From the NCBI GenBank assembly GCA_020724265.1, contig DYHH01000013.1, positions 1 through 64,000 on the forward strand: DNA of 64,000 nt, written 5' to 3'. The DNA comes from Melioribacter roseus (lineage in GTDB: Bacteria; Bacteroidota; Ignavibacteria; Ignavibacteriales; Melioribacteraceae). Every line of letters starts with the position of its first letter. Within the stretch, counting starts at the first letter, position 1. The notes below the pieces were generated by a model that saw only the letters and a list, made by a program, of their open reading frames with translations, was not told the DNA's origin and did not search any database. Made by a program: the position numbers and the translations under genes. Shown here piece after piece: positions 37,581 through 46,452 of the stretch.

Positions 37581-38165
37581 TTAATTTGTTATCATTTCTT
37601 TAATTGCACTAAATATACTATCCCCTTTTTTGGCAAGACTAAAACTAAATCCGCCCAGTCTCCATTCCAGAACCGTCAATCTAATGAATCCTAAAATCAT
37701 TGTAATTATATCACTTGTTTCAATATCTTTAAATTCATTTGCAGCTTTACCTTCTTCTACGATTGTCATCAGAAGACTTTTGCGATATTTTATTATTCTA
37801 ATAAGTTTCTGTTTTAATAAAGCACTTTGGCTGAAGATATCTTCCGAGAAAAGTACAGATGTCATTTCTTTGTTTTTTTGAAGAAAATCAAAATGAAATT
37901 GAATAAATCTCCTCAGTTTCTCGGTTGCCGTATCGCCGCCGGCTAAATACTCTTCAAGCAGATGATCGAATTCGCCGATGCGGGATAAGATTCCCAAAAT
38001 TATATCTTCTTTATTTAGGAAATGTCTGTAAATAGCAGGTTCGCTAATCTTAACCTTACCGGCTAATTCACGTATGGATAAGGATTCATATCCCCCTTCG
38101 TGAATAATATTTATTGCTTCGTCAATAATTGTTTTCTGTCTTTCTTCCGTTGTCAAGCGTGCCAT
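37581..38165 (-). CDS. TetR/AcrR-family regulator, head of the long minus-strand run
   Basis: A 194-residue repressor with an N-terminal helix-turn-helix (about 8-52, YESLSIRELAGKVKISEPAIYRHFLNK). The C-terminal helical domain would bind a small, probably lipophilic, inducer. It differs in sequence from the second TetR encoded next, so the two are not a recent duplicate. Its promoter carries the same operator core, suggesting that one or both proteins control the whole set. Confidence 0.88.
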   Translation of the reverse strand: MARLTTEERQKTIIDEAINIIHEGGYESLSIRELAGKVKISEPAIYRHFLNKEDIILGILSRIGEFDHLLEEYLAGGDTATEKLRRFIQFHFDFLQKNKEMTSVLFSEDIFSQSALLKQKLIRIIKYRKSLLMTIVEEGKAANEFKDIETSDIITMILGFIRLTVLEWRLGGFSFSLAKKGDSIFSAIKEMITN

Positions 38166-38188
38166 AATTCTCTCATTAAATAATGTTT

Positions 38189-38204
38189 GTTAACACTCAC
38201 TAAC
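38189..38204. promoter_or_regulatory. Predicted TetR operator upstream of the leading TetR gene
   Basis: The sequence GTTAACACTCACTAAC lies 24 bases upstream of the start at 38165. Including one flanking base on each side it becomes TGTTA-N8-TAACA. Confidence 0.6.
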
Positions 38205-38295
38205 AAATATAATGTAATATGCCGGTCTTGTCAAGAAAAAAATAAATTAGTTTCTAATGGGGTCACTTCTTAATGACTCTTGAATTCTTAAAGCG

Positions 38296-38315
38296 TAAGC
38301 CGCAAATGCACGAAT
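38296..38315 (+). repeat. Short intergenic repeat, copy 2
   Basis: The 20 bases TAAGCCGCAAATGCACGAAT match the copy at 4741-4760 at 18 of 20 positions. The copy lies in the 258-base gap between the TetR gene and the following plus-strand gene. Confidence 0.5.
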
Positions 38316-38423
38316 AAAGTATAAACGAATTATTTTCTGCAGTTATTATAAATTGTTTGAGTAAGAGAAAAGCAACATTTTAATTAGTATGTAATTTTGA
38401 AATAGATTTATTATTATTTGGTT

Positions 38424-39008
38424 ATGGGACTTACAATTCATTACAACGGTAAATTTAATCCTTCTTCTTCACTCAAAAATATGATTGAAGAGGTTAAAGA
38501 TATAGCTGAAATATATAACTGGAAGTATCACATTTACGAAACGGAATTTCCCGTCAATTCATTGGGGAAAGAAATTTACGACGGCAAGATTTATGGAATA
38601 CATATTATCGCTCCCAATTGCGAGCCGCTGTATTTAACATTCCTTTCAAACGGAAGAATGGCAGATGAGATGGGCTTAAAATTATGGGGCAATGCAACAG
38701 ACCCAAAAGAAAAAAGTTTCTTGTTTATGTTGTTTACCAAGACACAATTCGGCGGCAGTGAAATCCATAAACTGATAATTCATTTGCTGAAGTATCTTAA
38801 AGAAAAATACTTTGCCGAATTAAATGTTGTTGACGAAGGCAAGTATTGGGAAACGGGTGACGAAAGGTTACTGGATGAAATTTTTGCAAGATATAATAAA
38901 TTTTTTGATGCAGTTGAAACAGCACTCAACACAATCCCGCTAAACCAAAACGAATCATACGAAGACTACTTTAAAAGAATACTCAAGATAATTAACAAGA
39001 AAAAATGA
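38424..39008 (+). CDS. Conserved hypothetical protein
   Basis: A 194-residue protein beginning MGLTIHYNGKFNPSSSL. I recognise this opening as a pattern of uncharacterised bacterial proteins but cannot assign a domain. There is no signal peptide or membrane segment. A central block (FTKTQFGGSEIHKLIIHLLKYL) is amphipathic and helical, and the C-terminus is charged. The upstream TTG at 38418 is an alternative start. The gene is plus strand, between the TetR gene and the Na/Pi transporter gene, and is probably expressed alone. Confidence applies to the gene, not to a function. Confidence 0.7.
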   Translation: MGLTIHYNGKFNPSSSLKNMIEEVKDIAEIYNWKYHIYETEFPVNSLGKEIYDGKIYGIHIIAPNCEPLYLTFLSNGRMADEMGLKLWGNATDPKEKSFLFMLFTKTQFGGSEIHKLIIHLLKYLKEKYFAELNVVDEGKYWETGDERLLDEIFARYNKFFDAVETALNTIPLNQNESYEDYFKRILKIINKKK

Positions 39009-39168
39009 ATTTTAATCCGAATCATCTGCACATTAGAGTCAAAACAAAATAGCGGCGTGTTGTAGAGTAATTTCATTTTATACGTGAAGGATTACTTTTA
39101 TACAATTAACATTGACAATTATCTTCAATTTACTATCTTGTTACGTTTCGAACTTATAGATTCTGTAA

Positions 39169-41274
39169 ATGAAGAAATTGTTTTTCATCATATTATTCTT
39201 TTCGATTTTTTTTAGTGCTTCAGCAAATATAGATTCATTAAAACCTTCGCTGAAAGTACCCGAAGCCAAAAGATATACTGAATCATTATTCACAACTGCA
39301 GGTAAATATTTAGATGAACCCTTTACTGTTTTTGTAATTGACAGCAACAAAAATCCCATTCCCTCTGCACCGGTTCTATTTGAACTGATTTCACATCCCG
39401 AAAACGAACATAAAACCAAAATTGAAAAATCATTATCGTTTACCGATTCAACAGGAAAGGCAGAAACGAATATAAAATTAGGCGAAACCGAAGGCACCTA
39501 TATTTTTTCGGCTAGAATTAAAGATTATTACGGAGACGCCTCACAAGTTTATTTAACTGTTGTTGCACGGGAGAAAAGCTGGGTACTGCTTCTTGTAAGC
39601 GGTATGATCGGCGGACTTGGTCTCTTTCTTTTCGGTATGTACATGTTAAGCGAGGGACTTAAAAAAGCTGCCGGCAGTAAAATGCGAAACATTTTAAATA
39701 AAGCTACCAACAATCGCTTTGTTGCTGTCGGTATAGGAACATTAATTACAATTATAGTGCAAAGCTCAAGTGCAACAACCGTTATGCTTGTAAGTTTTGT
39801 TCAGGCAAACCTGCTTACATTTGTTCAGACTCTGGGCGTAATTCTGGGCGCAGGTATCGGTACTACAATTACATTACAACTTATTGCATTTAAAATTACC
39901 GACTTTGCGCTTTTGATTATCGGTCTTGGATTTATTCTTTACTTCTTCACTAAATCAAAAAAGATTAAGAGTATTGGTGAAGCTGTATTAGGATTCGGAA
40001 TTTTATTTTACGGTATGCACATAATGTCGAGTGCTATGGTACCTCTTAGAACATTTCCTCTATTTTTAGATATACTTTTACAACTTGAGAATCCCATACT
40101 TGGCATATTAGTCGGGACATTAATAACAGCATTAATACAAAGCAGTGCGGCATCTTTAGGACTTGTACTTATTTTGGGAATGCAGGGATTAATAACTCTC
40201 GAAGCTGCAATCCCATTAATTTTCGGAGCTAATATTGGAACTTCAGTAACTGCAATTTTAGCAAGTATCAATTCAAACCGAGATGCAAAACGTGTTGCTT
40301 TTGCTCACACTTTATTCAAGGTTGTTGCGGTTGTAATATTTTTATGGTTCATCCCTACTTTGGCAGAATTTGTAAAAGCAATTTCCCCTACTATTGATTC
40401 TATGAACTTAATCTCGGATTCCGAGTTTGCATATATACCGCGTCAAATTGCGAATGCGCATACTGTTTTTAATTTACTCTCTACACTTATTTTTCTTCCG
40501 TTTTTAACACCTATTTCAAAATTAATTCATAAACTTCTACCTGATAAACCTGAAGAAGAAATATCTCCTTACGAAACAAAATTTTTGGAAGATTCGCTTA
40601 TTACAACACCATCACTTGCATTGAATCTTGCAAAAGCCGAAGTATTAAACTTTGCAAAGAAAGTTAAAACAATGACGGAGATGATAATCATTCCTTTCTT
40701 TGAAGATAAACCTGAGATTCTCGACGAAATAAAGGAAATGGAAAAGGAAATAGATTTTGTTCAATATAAAACTGCAAAGTATCTTACAAAAATCAGTCAA
40801 CAGGATCTAGACGAAAGTACAGCCGAAGAATCATTTCAAATTTTACAATGTTCAGCAGAGTTTGAGTTAATTGCAGATTTGATTTCTTCAAGACTTAGAA
40901 TGCTTGCAAAGAAGAGAATTAAATACAATCTGAACTTCTCCCAGGAAGGAAAAGCCGAATTAAGCAAATTTCATTTGCAAACAGTTAAGCAGGTCGCTCG
41001 TGCAATTGATGTTTTTAAAGAAACTAAGTTTGAGCGGGGTAAAAAACTTGAGCGTAAATATCAAAAATATAAAGCCGGTGAACTTGATCTTAAACGTGCC
41101 CATTTTGAAAGACTAAGACAGGATATTCCCGAAGCAATCCAAACAAATGAAATGCACCTTGAATTAATTGACCTCTTCCTTAGAATCAATAGACATGCCG
41201 CTACAATCGGTAGAATTATGATGGGTGCCGTTGAATCAGAAAATGGTAACGAACCGGATCCGGACGAAAATTAA
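39169..41274 (+). CDS. Na/Pi-cotransporter family protein with N-terminal exported domain and C-terminal PhoU domain
   Basis: A 701-residue protein. It has a signal peptide (about 1-20), a periplasmic Ig-like/regulatory-type domain (about 25-125), a Na/Pi-cotransporter membrane core with the repeated motifs IVQSSSATT and IQSSAASLG, and a C-terminal PhoU-like helical domain (about 470-690). The family takes up phosphate or exchanges anions with sodium. The added N-terminal domain with many Lys, Glu and Pro residues is less common. It stands alone on the plus strand with 160 bases of upstream sequence. Confidence 0.85.
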   Translation: MKKLFFIILFFSIFFSASANIDSLKPSLKVPEAKRYTESLFTTAGKYLDEPFTVFVIDSNKNPIPSAPVLFELISHPENEHKTKIEKSLSFTDSTGKAETNIKLGETEGTYIFSARIKDYYGDASQVYLTVVAREKSWVLLLVSGMIGGLGLFLFGMYMLSEGLKKAAGSKMRNILNKATNNRFVAVGIGTLITIIVQSSSATTVMLVSFVQANLLTFVQTLGVILGAGIGTTITLQLIAFKITDFALLIIGLGFILYFFTKSKKIKSIGEAVLGFGILFYGMHIMSSAMVPLRTFPLFLDILLQLENPILGILVGTLITALIQSSAASLGLVLILGMQGLITLEAAIPLIFGANIGTSVTAILASINSNRDAKRVAFAHTLFKVVAVVIFLWFIPTLAEFVKAISPTIDSMNLISDSEFAYIPRQIANAHTVFNLLSTLIFLPFLTPISKLIHKLLPDKPEEEISPYETKFLEDSLITTPSLALNLAKAEVLNFAKKVKTMTEMIIIPFFEDKPEILDEIKEMEKEIDFVQYKTAKYLTKISQQDLDESTAEESFQILQCSAEFELIADLISSRLRMLAKKRIKYNLNFSQEGKAELSKFHLQTVKQVARAIDVFKETKFERGKKLERKYQKYKAGELDLKRAHFERLRQDIPEAIQTNEMHLELIDLFLRINRHAATIGRIMMGAVESENGNEPDPDEN

Positions 41275-41427
41275 GCAATACCAAAATTGTTTTGTTCGGG
41301 TTATAATCACTACCTAATTTTTAGTCCACTTTTATGAATTCTCTATATCTGGTTTTTCTTTAAAGAAACTGATCGAAAAAAATTTTACGTTTTTAGTTGA
41401 CACGATGTCTTTTTATCATTATATTGA

Positions 41428-41449
41428 AATCAGAATAAAAATTCTGTTT
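41428..41449. promoter_or_regulatory. Predicted Rrf2-type operator upstream of the DUF6448-nirK genes
   Basis: The left half reads AATCAGAATAA and the right half AAATTCTGTTT, giving CAGAA-N6-TTCTG. A TATAAT box at 41451-41456 follows at once, so the site covers the -35 and spacer region. It is 79 bases upstream of the first gene start. Confidence 0.62.
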
Positions 41450-41527
41450 ATATAATCGATCGTTTATGCGGCTTTTTTAATCAAATTAAATAAGATGTTT
41501 TTGTGCTGTTAAAAAGATCAAAGGAGA

Positions 41528-42136
41528 ATGAATAGGTTTATGAAAAAAATAGTACTTGTATTAATGCTTTCATTAACAACAATTCAAATTAATGCGCATT
41601 GCGATGGAGTTGATGGTCCGGTTGTAATTGATGCGAAAAAAGCTCTTGAAACAGAAAATGTTGATGTGGTTTTAATTTGGGTAATGGAAGAATACGAAGA
41701 TGAAATTAAGGATGCTTTTAACAAAACACTCCAGGTTAGAAAACAAAGTCCGGAAGCACAAGAATTGGCAGAAATGTATTTTTTCGAAACCTTAGTTCGT
41801 GTTCATAGACAAGGCGAAGGAGCCCCCTATACCGGTCTGAAACCAGCAGGAAGAGATTTGGGTCCGGCAATTACTTTGGCAGATGCTTCAATCGAAAAAG
41901 AAACTCTTAAAGAATTATATGAACTATTAACAAGCAATATTCACGATGGTCTTCATCTTTATTATGATAATGTCTTACGGAAAAAGAATTTTGATAAAGA
42001 CAATGTTGATGCAGGTCGAGAGTTCGTCGAAAGTTATGTTGAGTTTGTTCATTATGTTGAAGCTATTTATGAATCCGCAAAAACCAAAAATGCCGGTCAT
42101 GGTCATAAATCGGAAATTCAATCACACAAACACTAA
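41528..42136 (+). CDS. DUF6448 exported protein, first gene downstream of a nirK-region operator
   Basis: A 202-residue exported protein. After the signal peptide (about 1-23) the mature chain begins AHCDGVDGPVV. Later LVRVHRQGEGAPYTGLKPAGRD and the aspartate/glutamate-rich helices match the DUF6448 pattern. The protein is His-rich at the C-terminus (HGHKSEIQSHKH), which could bind metal. The function is unknown. Its place ahead of nirK suggests a copper or nitrite-related role. ATG at 41528 sits very close to AGGAG, and the ATG at 41540 is an alternative start that keeps the signal peptide. Confidence 0.78.
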   Translation: MNRFMKKIVLVLMLSLTTIQINAHCDGVDGPVVIDAKKALETENVDVVLIWVMEEYEDEIKDAFNKTLQVRKQSPEAQELAEMYFFETLVRVHRQGEGAPYTGLKPAGRDLGPAITLADASIEKETLKELYELLTSNIHDGLHLYYDNVLRKKNFDKDNVDAGREFVESYVEFVHYVEAIYESAKTKNAGHGHKSEIQSHKH

Positions 42137-42235
42137 AACTGAGAAAAAAGTCATTCTATTATAATTGTGAACATGAACAAAAAAATTTACACAAAAATCG
42201 GACAGTTTATTCTTTTTAATAAATGAGAGGAAACA

Positions 42236-43777
42236 ATGAAAACCATATATAAATTACTAACTGTTTTTATAATTATAGGAATTTCGCTTGGCATTAACTC
42301 CTGCAGCGAAAGCCAATCGGCTGAACCGCAGAAAGAAATAAAAGCTGAATTAACACATGCCCCCTTTGTACCAAAACCTATTCAAAGAGATTATCCGGCA
42401 AAGGTTAGAGTTGATATGGAAGTTTTAGAACTTGTCGGACAGCTTTCAGACGGAGTCGAATATACATTTTGGACATTCGGCGGGAAAGTACCCGGTGAGT
42501 TCATTCGAGTAAGAGAAGGTGACGAAATTGAATTTCATCTTCATAATCATCCTTCGAGCAAATTACCGCATAATATAGATTTACATGCTGTAACCGGTCC
42601 TGGAGGAGGCGCAGAAGCATCATTTACTACTCCCGGTCATAGTTCGGTATTTTCTTTTAAAGCATTAAACCCCGGATTATATGTTTATCACTGTGCAACC
42701 GCTCCTGTCGGACTTCATATTGCAAACGGTATGTACGGATTAATCTTAGTTGAACCGAAAGAAGGTCTGCCCCCGGTTGATAGAGAATACTATGTAATGC
42801 AAAGTGAATTTTATACCGAAGGCGCTTATGGTGAAAAGGGATATCAACCTTTCAGTATGGAAAAAGCTTTGCAAGAAAACCCGGATTATGTTGTGTTCAA
42901 TGGCTCGGTAGGTGCAATGGTTGGAGATAAATCTTTACGAGCTAATGTAGGAGAAAGAGTAAGATTATTTGTAGGTAACGGCGGTCCAAATCTTGTTTCA
43001 TCATTCCACGTTATCGGCGAAATCTTTGACGTTGTTTATCAAGAAGGTGGAACATCTGTAAAACAGAAAAATGTTCAAACAACATTAGTACCCGCGGGCG
43101 GGTCAGCAATTGTTGAATTTGATGTTGATGTACCGGGTGAATTTATTCTTGTAGATCATTCAATATTCAGAGCATTCAATAAAGGAGCAATAGGTAAACT
43201 TGCCGTTGCAGGTCCGGAAAACGAAATAATATTTTCACATAAAATTGAAGATAAAATTTACAGCGGTGCAGATTCAAAATTTGGGTCAATAGATCCGACA
43301 ACAGGTAAATACCGAGAAAGTAAAGATGAAGTATATAAGCCACAATTTGCAGATCAAGCTAAAGAAAAAAATCTCTCGAATATTTCAACCGAAAACAAAT
43401 CAAGCAATTCAAGTTCATCTTCGTCCGAAAGTGATATTGCAAAATTAGGTAGACAAATTTATCAATCAAGTTGTTCTGCTTGCCATATGCCTGATGGCTC
43501 GGGAATGGTAAACGTATTTCCACCTGTTAAAAATTCCGATTGGATTGATAAAAATGGAAAAGCAGGAATGATCTCGGTAGTCGCAAACGGCATGAACGGT
43601 CCCGTTACTGTAAACGGTGTAAAATATAATAATGTAATGCCGCCGCAAAATTTAAGCGACAAGGAAATAGCTGCTGTTCTTACTTATGTATATAAAGAAA
43701 TTAATAAATCAAACGAAACGGTTACTATTGAAGATGTTAAGAAACATAAAAACAATAAACAGCTTTCGAGTAAGTAA
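42236..43777 (+). CDS. nirK: Copper nitrite reductase NirK fused to a C-terminal cytochrome c domain
   Basis: A 513-residue periplasmic enzyme reducing nitrite to nitric oxide. A lipoprotein-type signal ends at Cys23. The type 1 copper ligands are His112, Cys153, His161 and Met166, and the type 2 ligands His117, His152 and His308. The catalytic Asp115 and His258 are also present. After a Ser-rich linker (about 385-400), a class I cytochrome c domain carries CSACH (413-417) and Met468. The fusion would let the cytochrome feed the copper site internally. It is followed by the SUMF1-like gene after two bases, so they are co-transcribed. Confidence 0.96.
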   Translation: MKTIYKLLTVFIIIGISLGINSCSESQSAEPQKEIKAELTHAPFVPKPIQRDYPAKVRVDMEVLELVGQLSDGVEYTFWTFGGKVPGEFIRVREGDEIEFHLHNHPSSKLPHNIDLHAVTGPGGGAEASFTTPGHSSVFSFKALNPGLYVYHCATAPVGLHIANGMYGLILVEPKEGLPPVDREYYVMQSEFYTEGAYGEKGYQPFSMEKALQENPDYVVFNGSVGAMVGDKSLRANVGERVRLFVGNGGPNLVSSFHVIGEIFDVVYQEGGTSVKQKNVQTTLVPAGGSAIVEFDVDVPGEFILVDHSIFRAFNKGAIGKLAVAGPENEIIFSHKIEDKIYSGADSKFGSIDPTTGKYRESKDEVYKPQFADQAKEKNLSNISTENKSSNSSSSSSESDIAKLGRQIYQSSCSACHMPDGSGMVNVFPPVKNSDWIDKNGKAGMISVVANGMNGPVTVNGVKYNNVMPPQNLSDKEIAAVLTYVYKEINKSNETVTIEDVKKHKNNKQLSSK

Positions 43778-43779
43778 AA

Positions 43780-44571
43780 ATGAAAACATTAATTAACATA
43801 TCGCTTTTCATATTATTAACTGCGTCAATTGTCTACGCGAAGAAACCTTCGGAACATATTCCCGATATGGTGAAAATTTCTGCCGGAACTTACACGCCTT
43901 TATATGTTAACGATACAACCGATCAAAGCGAAAAGGTTGATGCTTTCTTAATAGATAAGTACCCGGTAACAAACAAGGAGTTTCTCGAATTCGTAAAAGA
44001 AAATCCGAAGTGGAGAAAATCTAACGTAAATAAATTATTCGCAGATGAAAGATATTTATCACATTGGTATGATGATTTAACTCTTGGTAAAAATGTTAAT
44101 CCCGATGCACCGGTTACAAACATCAGCTGGTTTGCTGCAAAAGCTTATGCCGAATCTCTTGGCAAAAGATTACCAACTGTTGCGGAATGGGAATTAGCAG
44201 CTCAAGCCGATGAATCAAATCCAAATGGTTATGCTAACCCTAAGTATGTAGCAAGAATATTAGAATGGTATTCAAAACCATCATCAAAAAATTTACCTGC
44301 TGTCGGAAGTGTGTTTGAAAACTATTACGGCGCTTACGATATGCATGGTCTAGTTTGGGAATGGACTTCTGATTTTTTCAATGCATTAGTTTCCGGTGAA
44401 TCGAGAGCAGACGGCGGAATTAATAGAAATCTATTCTGCGGCACCGGCTCCGTCGGTGCTACGGATTTTACAAACTATCCGGCATTTATGCGTTTCGCTT
44501 TCAGAAGCAGTCTCAAAGCAAATTACACAACCGAAAGTCTCGGTTTTAGATGTGCAAAAGATATTAATTAA
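43780..44571 (+). CDS. SUMF1/FGE-sulfatase-domain exported protein linked to nirK
   Basis: A 263-residue exported protein (signal about 1-20) with the FGE-sulfatase fold: DKYPVTNKEFLEFV, PVTNISWFAAKAYAESLGKRLPT, GLVWEWTSDF and the terminal LGFRCAKD. Only one Cys is seen in the active-site region (LFCGTGS), where true formylglycine-generating enzymes have two. It is therefore unlikely to act as such and may instead be a metal or accessory factor for NirK. It is two bases after nirK and 12 bases before the SCO gene. Confidence 0.88.
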   Translation: MKTLINISLFILLTASIVYAKKPSEHIPDMVKISAGTYTPLYVNDTTDQSEKVDAFLIDKYPVTNKEFLEFVKENPKWRKSNVNKLFADERYLSHWYDDLTLGKNVNPDAPVTNISWFAAKAYAESLGKRLPTVAEWELAAQADESNPNGYANPKYVARILEWYSKPSSKNLPAVGSVFENYYGAYDMHGLVWEWTSDFFNALVSGESRADGGINRNLFCGTGSVGATDFTNYPAFMRFAFRSSLKANYTTESLGFRCAKDIN

Positions 44572-44583
44572 GAGAGGTTTGTT

Positions 44584-45261
44584 ATGAAAAAATTATCCGC
44601 AATTATAATAGCTGTTTTAATATTGACTGTATCAGTCATTTTTATTGTTGCAACCGAAACATCCGTTGATGCATCTTCGCGGGTTGAACTTCAAGATAAG
44701 AAAAGCGAAAAAGAATCTTGTTGTTCTTCCGATATAGAAGAAGTTTCAATGAGTGATTTAACCGAAAATTCTTTATATCAATTGAACTCTGAATGGACAA
44801 ATCAGTTCGGAAATAAAATTAATCTCACAAAATTAAAAGGAAAAAAACAAATTGTAACAATGATATTTGCAAACTGCACTTATGCCTGCCCCATTCTTGT
44901 TAATGATATGAGAAGAATTGAAGAACGTCTATCAAAAGAAGAATTACGCAACGTTCGGTTTACTCTATTTACAATTGATCCCGAAAGAGATACTCCCGAA
45001 AAATTAAAAGAGTTTGCTCAAAATCAAAATCTAAATTTAAGTAGATGGCAGTTGCTTACTTCCTCAAAAAGTGATATTGCCGATTTAGCTGCACTAATGG
45101 GCTTCAGATATAAAAGAGAAAATGACGGAAGTTATTCTCATTCTAATATTATCAGCATTCTTAATGAAGATGGTGAATTAATCCATCAACAAGTCGGCTT
45201 AAGTCAAGATATTGAAAAAACATTAAACGTAATTAGAAACCAAAATAAACAAGGAGCATAA
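44584..45261 (+). CDS. SCO1/SenC-family copper chaperone
   Basis: A 225-residue membrane-anchored periplasmic protein. An N-terminal anchor (about 5-24) is followed by a thioredoxin-like SCO domain. It carries the copper-binding CxxxC pair Cys98/Cys102 (FANCTYACP) and the distal His186 (SYSHSN). It likely delivers copper or manages the redox state of copper sites, here probably for NirK. An extra CC pair lies at about 46-47. It ends one base before the RIC gene, so the two are translationally close. Confidence 0.92.
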   Translation: MKKLSAIIIAVLILTVSVIFIVATETSVDASSRVELQDKKSEKESCCSSDIEEVSMSDLTENSLYQLNSEWTNQFGNKINLTKLKGKKQIVTMIFANCTYACPILVNDMRRIEERLSKEELRNVRFTLFTIDPERDTPEKLKEFAQNQNLNLSRWQLLTSSKSDIADLAALMGFRYKRENDGSYSHSNIISILNEDGELIHQQVGLSQDIEKTLNVIRNQNKQGA

Positions 45262-45262
45262 A

Positions 45263-46006
45263 ATGTTTGAAGCAATAAGAGAAAACCCAAACCAGGTAAT
45301 TGTTAGAGATATATTAAAAACCAACATAAAAACCGCACACGTTTTTGAAAAATACGGAATCGATTTCTGCTGCAAAGGAAACCGTCCGCTAAAAGAAGCA
45401 TGTGACGAAAAAAACGTAAGCGTTGAAACAATCATAGAGGAATTGAAAGATCTTAACACTGCCTCGGAGAAAGAAGACCTTCGTTTTGATCAATGGGATT
45501 TGAAATTCTTGATTGACTATATAATTAATAATCATCATTCGTATGTTCGAAATGCGATCCCGCAGTTAATGCCTCATTTGGAAAAAGTTGCATTTAAGCA
45601 TGGTAACAAGTATCCCGAATTACTAGAAATTAAATCGCATTTTGAAAATGTTGCAGAAGAAATGTATTCACACATGGAAAAAGAAGAAAAAATACTTTTC
45701 CATATAATAAAATATTTAGTAGATTCTAAACACTTTAATGAAAAACCTAGGATGAATGGTTTTAAGACTGTAAAAAATCCAATCGATTCAATGGAAGCAG
45801 AACACAGTAATGCAGGCGGAACAATGGAAGAAATAAGAAAGTTAACTAATAATTTCACGCCACCGGCTGATGCTTGCAATACTTTCCAATTAACATATAA
45901 AGAATTGGAAGACTTTGAAAAAGATCTACACATTCATGTTCATTTGGAAAATAATATTTTGTTTCCTAAAGCAATTGAGTTGGAGAAAGAGTTGTTAAAA
46001 TTATGA
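45263..46006 (+). CDS. ric: Iron-sulfur cluster repair di-iron protein RIC (ScdA/YtfE)
   Basis: A 247-residue protein that repairs iron-sulfur centres after nitrosative or oxidative damage. The N-terminal ScdA_N domain carries the conserved YGIDFCCKGNRPL motif with Cys36 and Cys37. The hemerythrin-like domain carries the His and Glu ligands in NHHSYVR, KHGNKYPE, MEKEEKILF, EAEHSNAGG and HVHLENNILFP. The gene is part of the nirK operon and fits a role in protecting against the NO that NirK releases. A four-base overlap couples it to the next gene. Confidence 0.93.
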   Translation: MFEAIRENPNQVIVRDILKTNIKTAHVFEKYGIDFCCKGNRPLKEACDEKNVSVETIIEELKDLNTASEKEDLRFDQWDLKFLIDYIINNHHSYVRNAIPQLMPHLEKVAFKHGNKYPELLEIKSHFENVAEEMYSHMEKEEKILFHIIKYLVDSKHFNEKPRMNGFKTVKNPIDSMEAEHSNAGGTMEEIRKLTNNFTPPADACNTFQLTYKELEDFEKDLHIHVHLENNILFPKAIELEKELLKL

Positions 46007-46452
46007 GAAGACATCAAAATCTAATAGGTTTATCACACGATCATCATCACGGATTGCGTCTTGCGCACTTAATTAAAAAAGATGCCCCAGTGTATAAGGA
46101 TTTACCGAATGATGTTGAAGGGAAAATTAGTTATACAATTAAAGCGTGGGAAGAAGAATTAAAATTTCATTTTAAAAATGAAGAAGAAATTCTTTTTCCC
46201 GCCGTTGAAAATCGTGATGACAAGATTGACGAATTAATTGATGAACTATTGGTTGAACATGAAGAGATCGAGTACAAAATCAATCAATTAAAAACTTCGG
46301 TTGAAAAAGAAGAGATATTGAATGATCTCGGTTACATCCTCGAACAGCATATAAGAAAAGAAGAGCGTGAATTGTTTGACAGGATTCAAGAAATATTCGG
46401 CGAAGATGAGTTGAATAAATTGATTGATAAAATTGAACCGGTGAAAGGTTAG
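46003..46452 (+). CDS. Small hemerythrin-domain protein
   Basis: A 149-residue hemerythrin HHE-type protein. The opening HQNLIGLSHDHHHGLRLAHLI, then EEELKFHFKNEEEILFPAVE, LLVEHEEIEYKI and LEQHIRKEERELFD supply the expected di-iron ligands. It is likely a cytosolic di-iron protein that senses or binds NO or oxygen. It overlaps the RIC stop by four bases (ATGA) and is the last gene of the nirK operon before a region of small palindromes. Confidence 0.88.
   Translation: MRRHQNLIGLSHDHHHGLRLAHLIKKDAPVYKDLPNDVEGKISYTIKAWEEELKFHFKNEEEILFPAVENRDDKIDELIDELLVEHEEIEYKINQLKTSVEKEEILNDLGYILEQHIRKEERELFDRIQEIFGEDELNKLIDKIEPVKG

Noticed and set aside
39141-39497. Minus-strand reading frame opposite the start of the Na/Pi transporter
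   Set aside because: It is the shadow of the transporter signal peptide and N-terminal domain.
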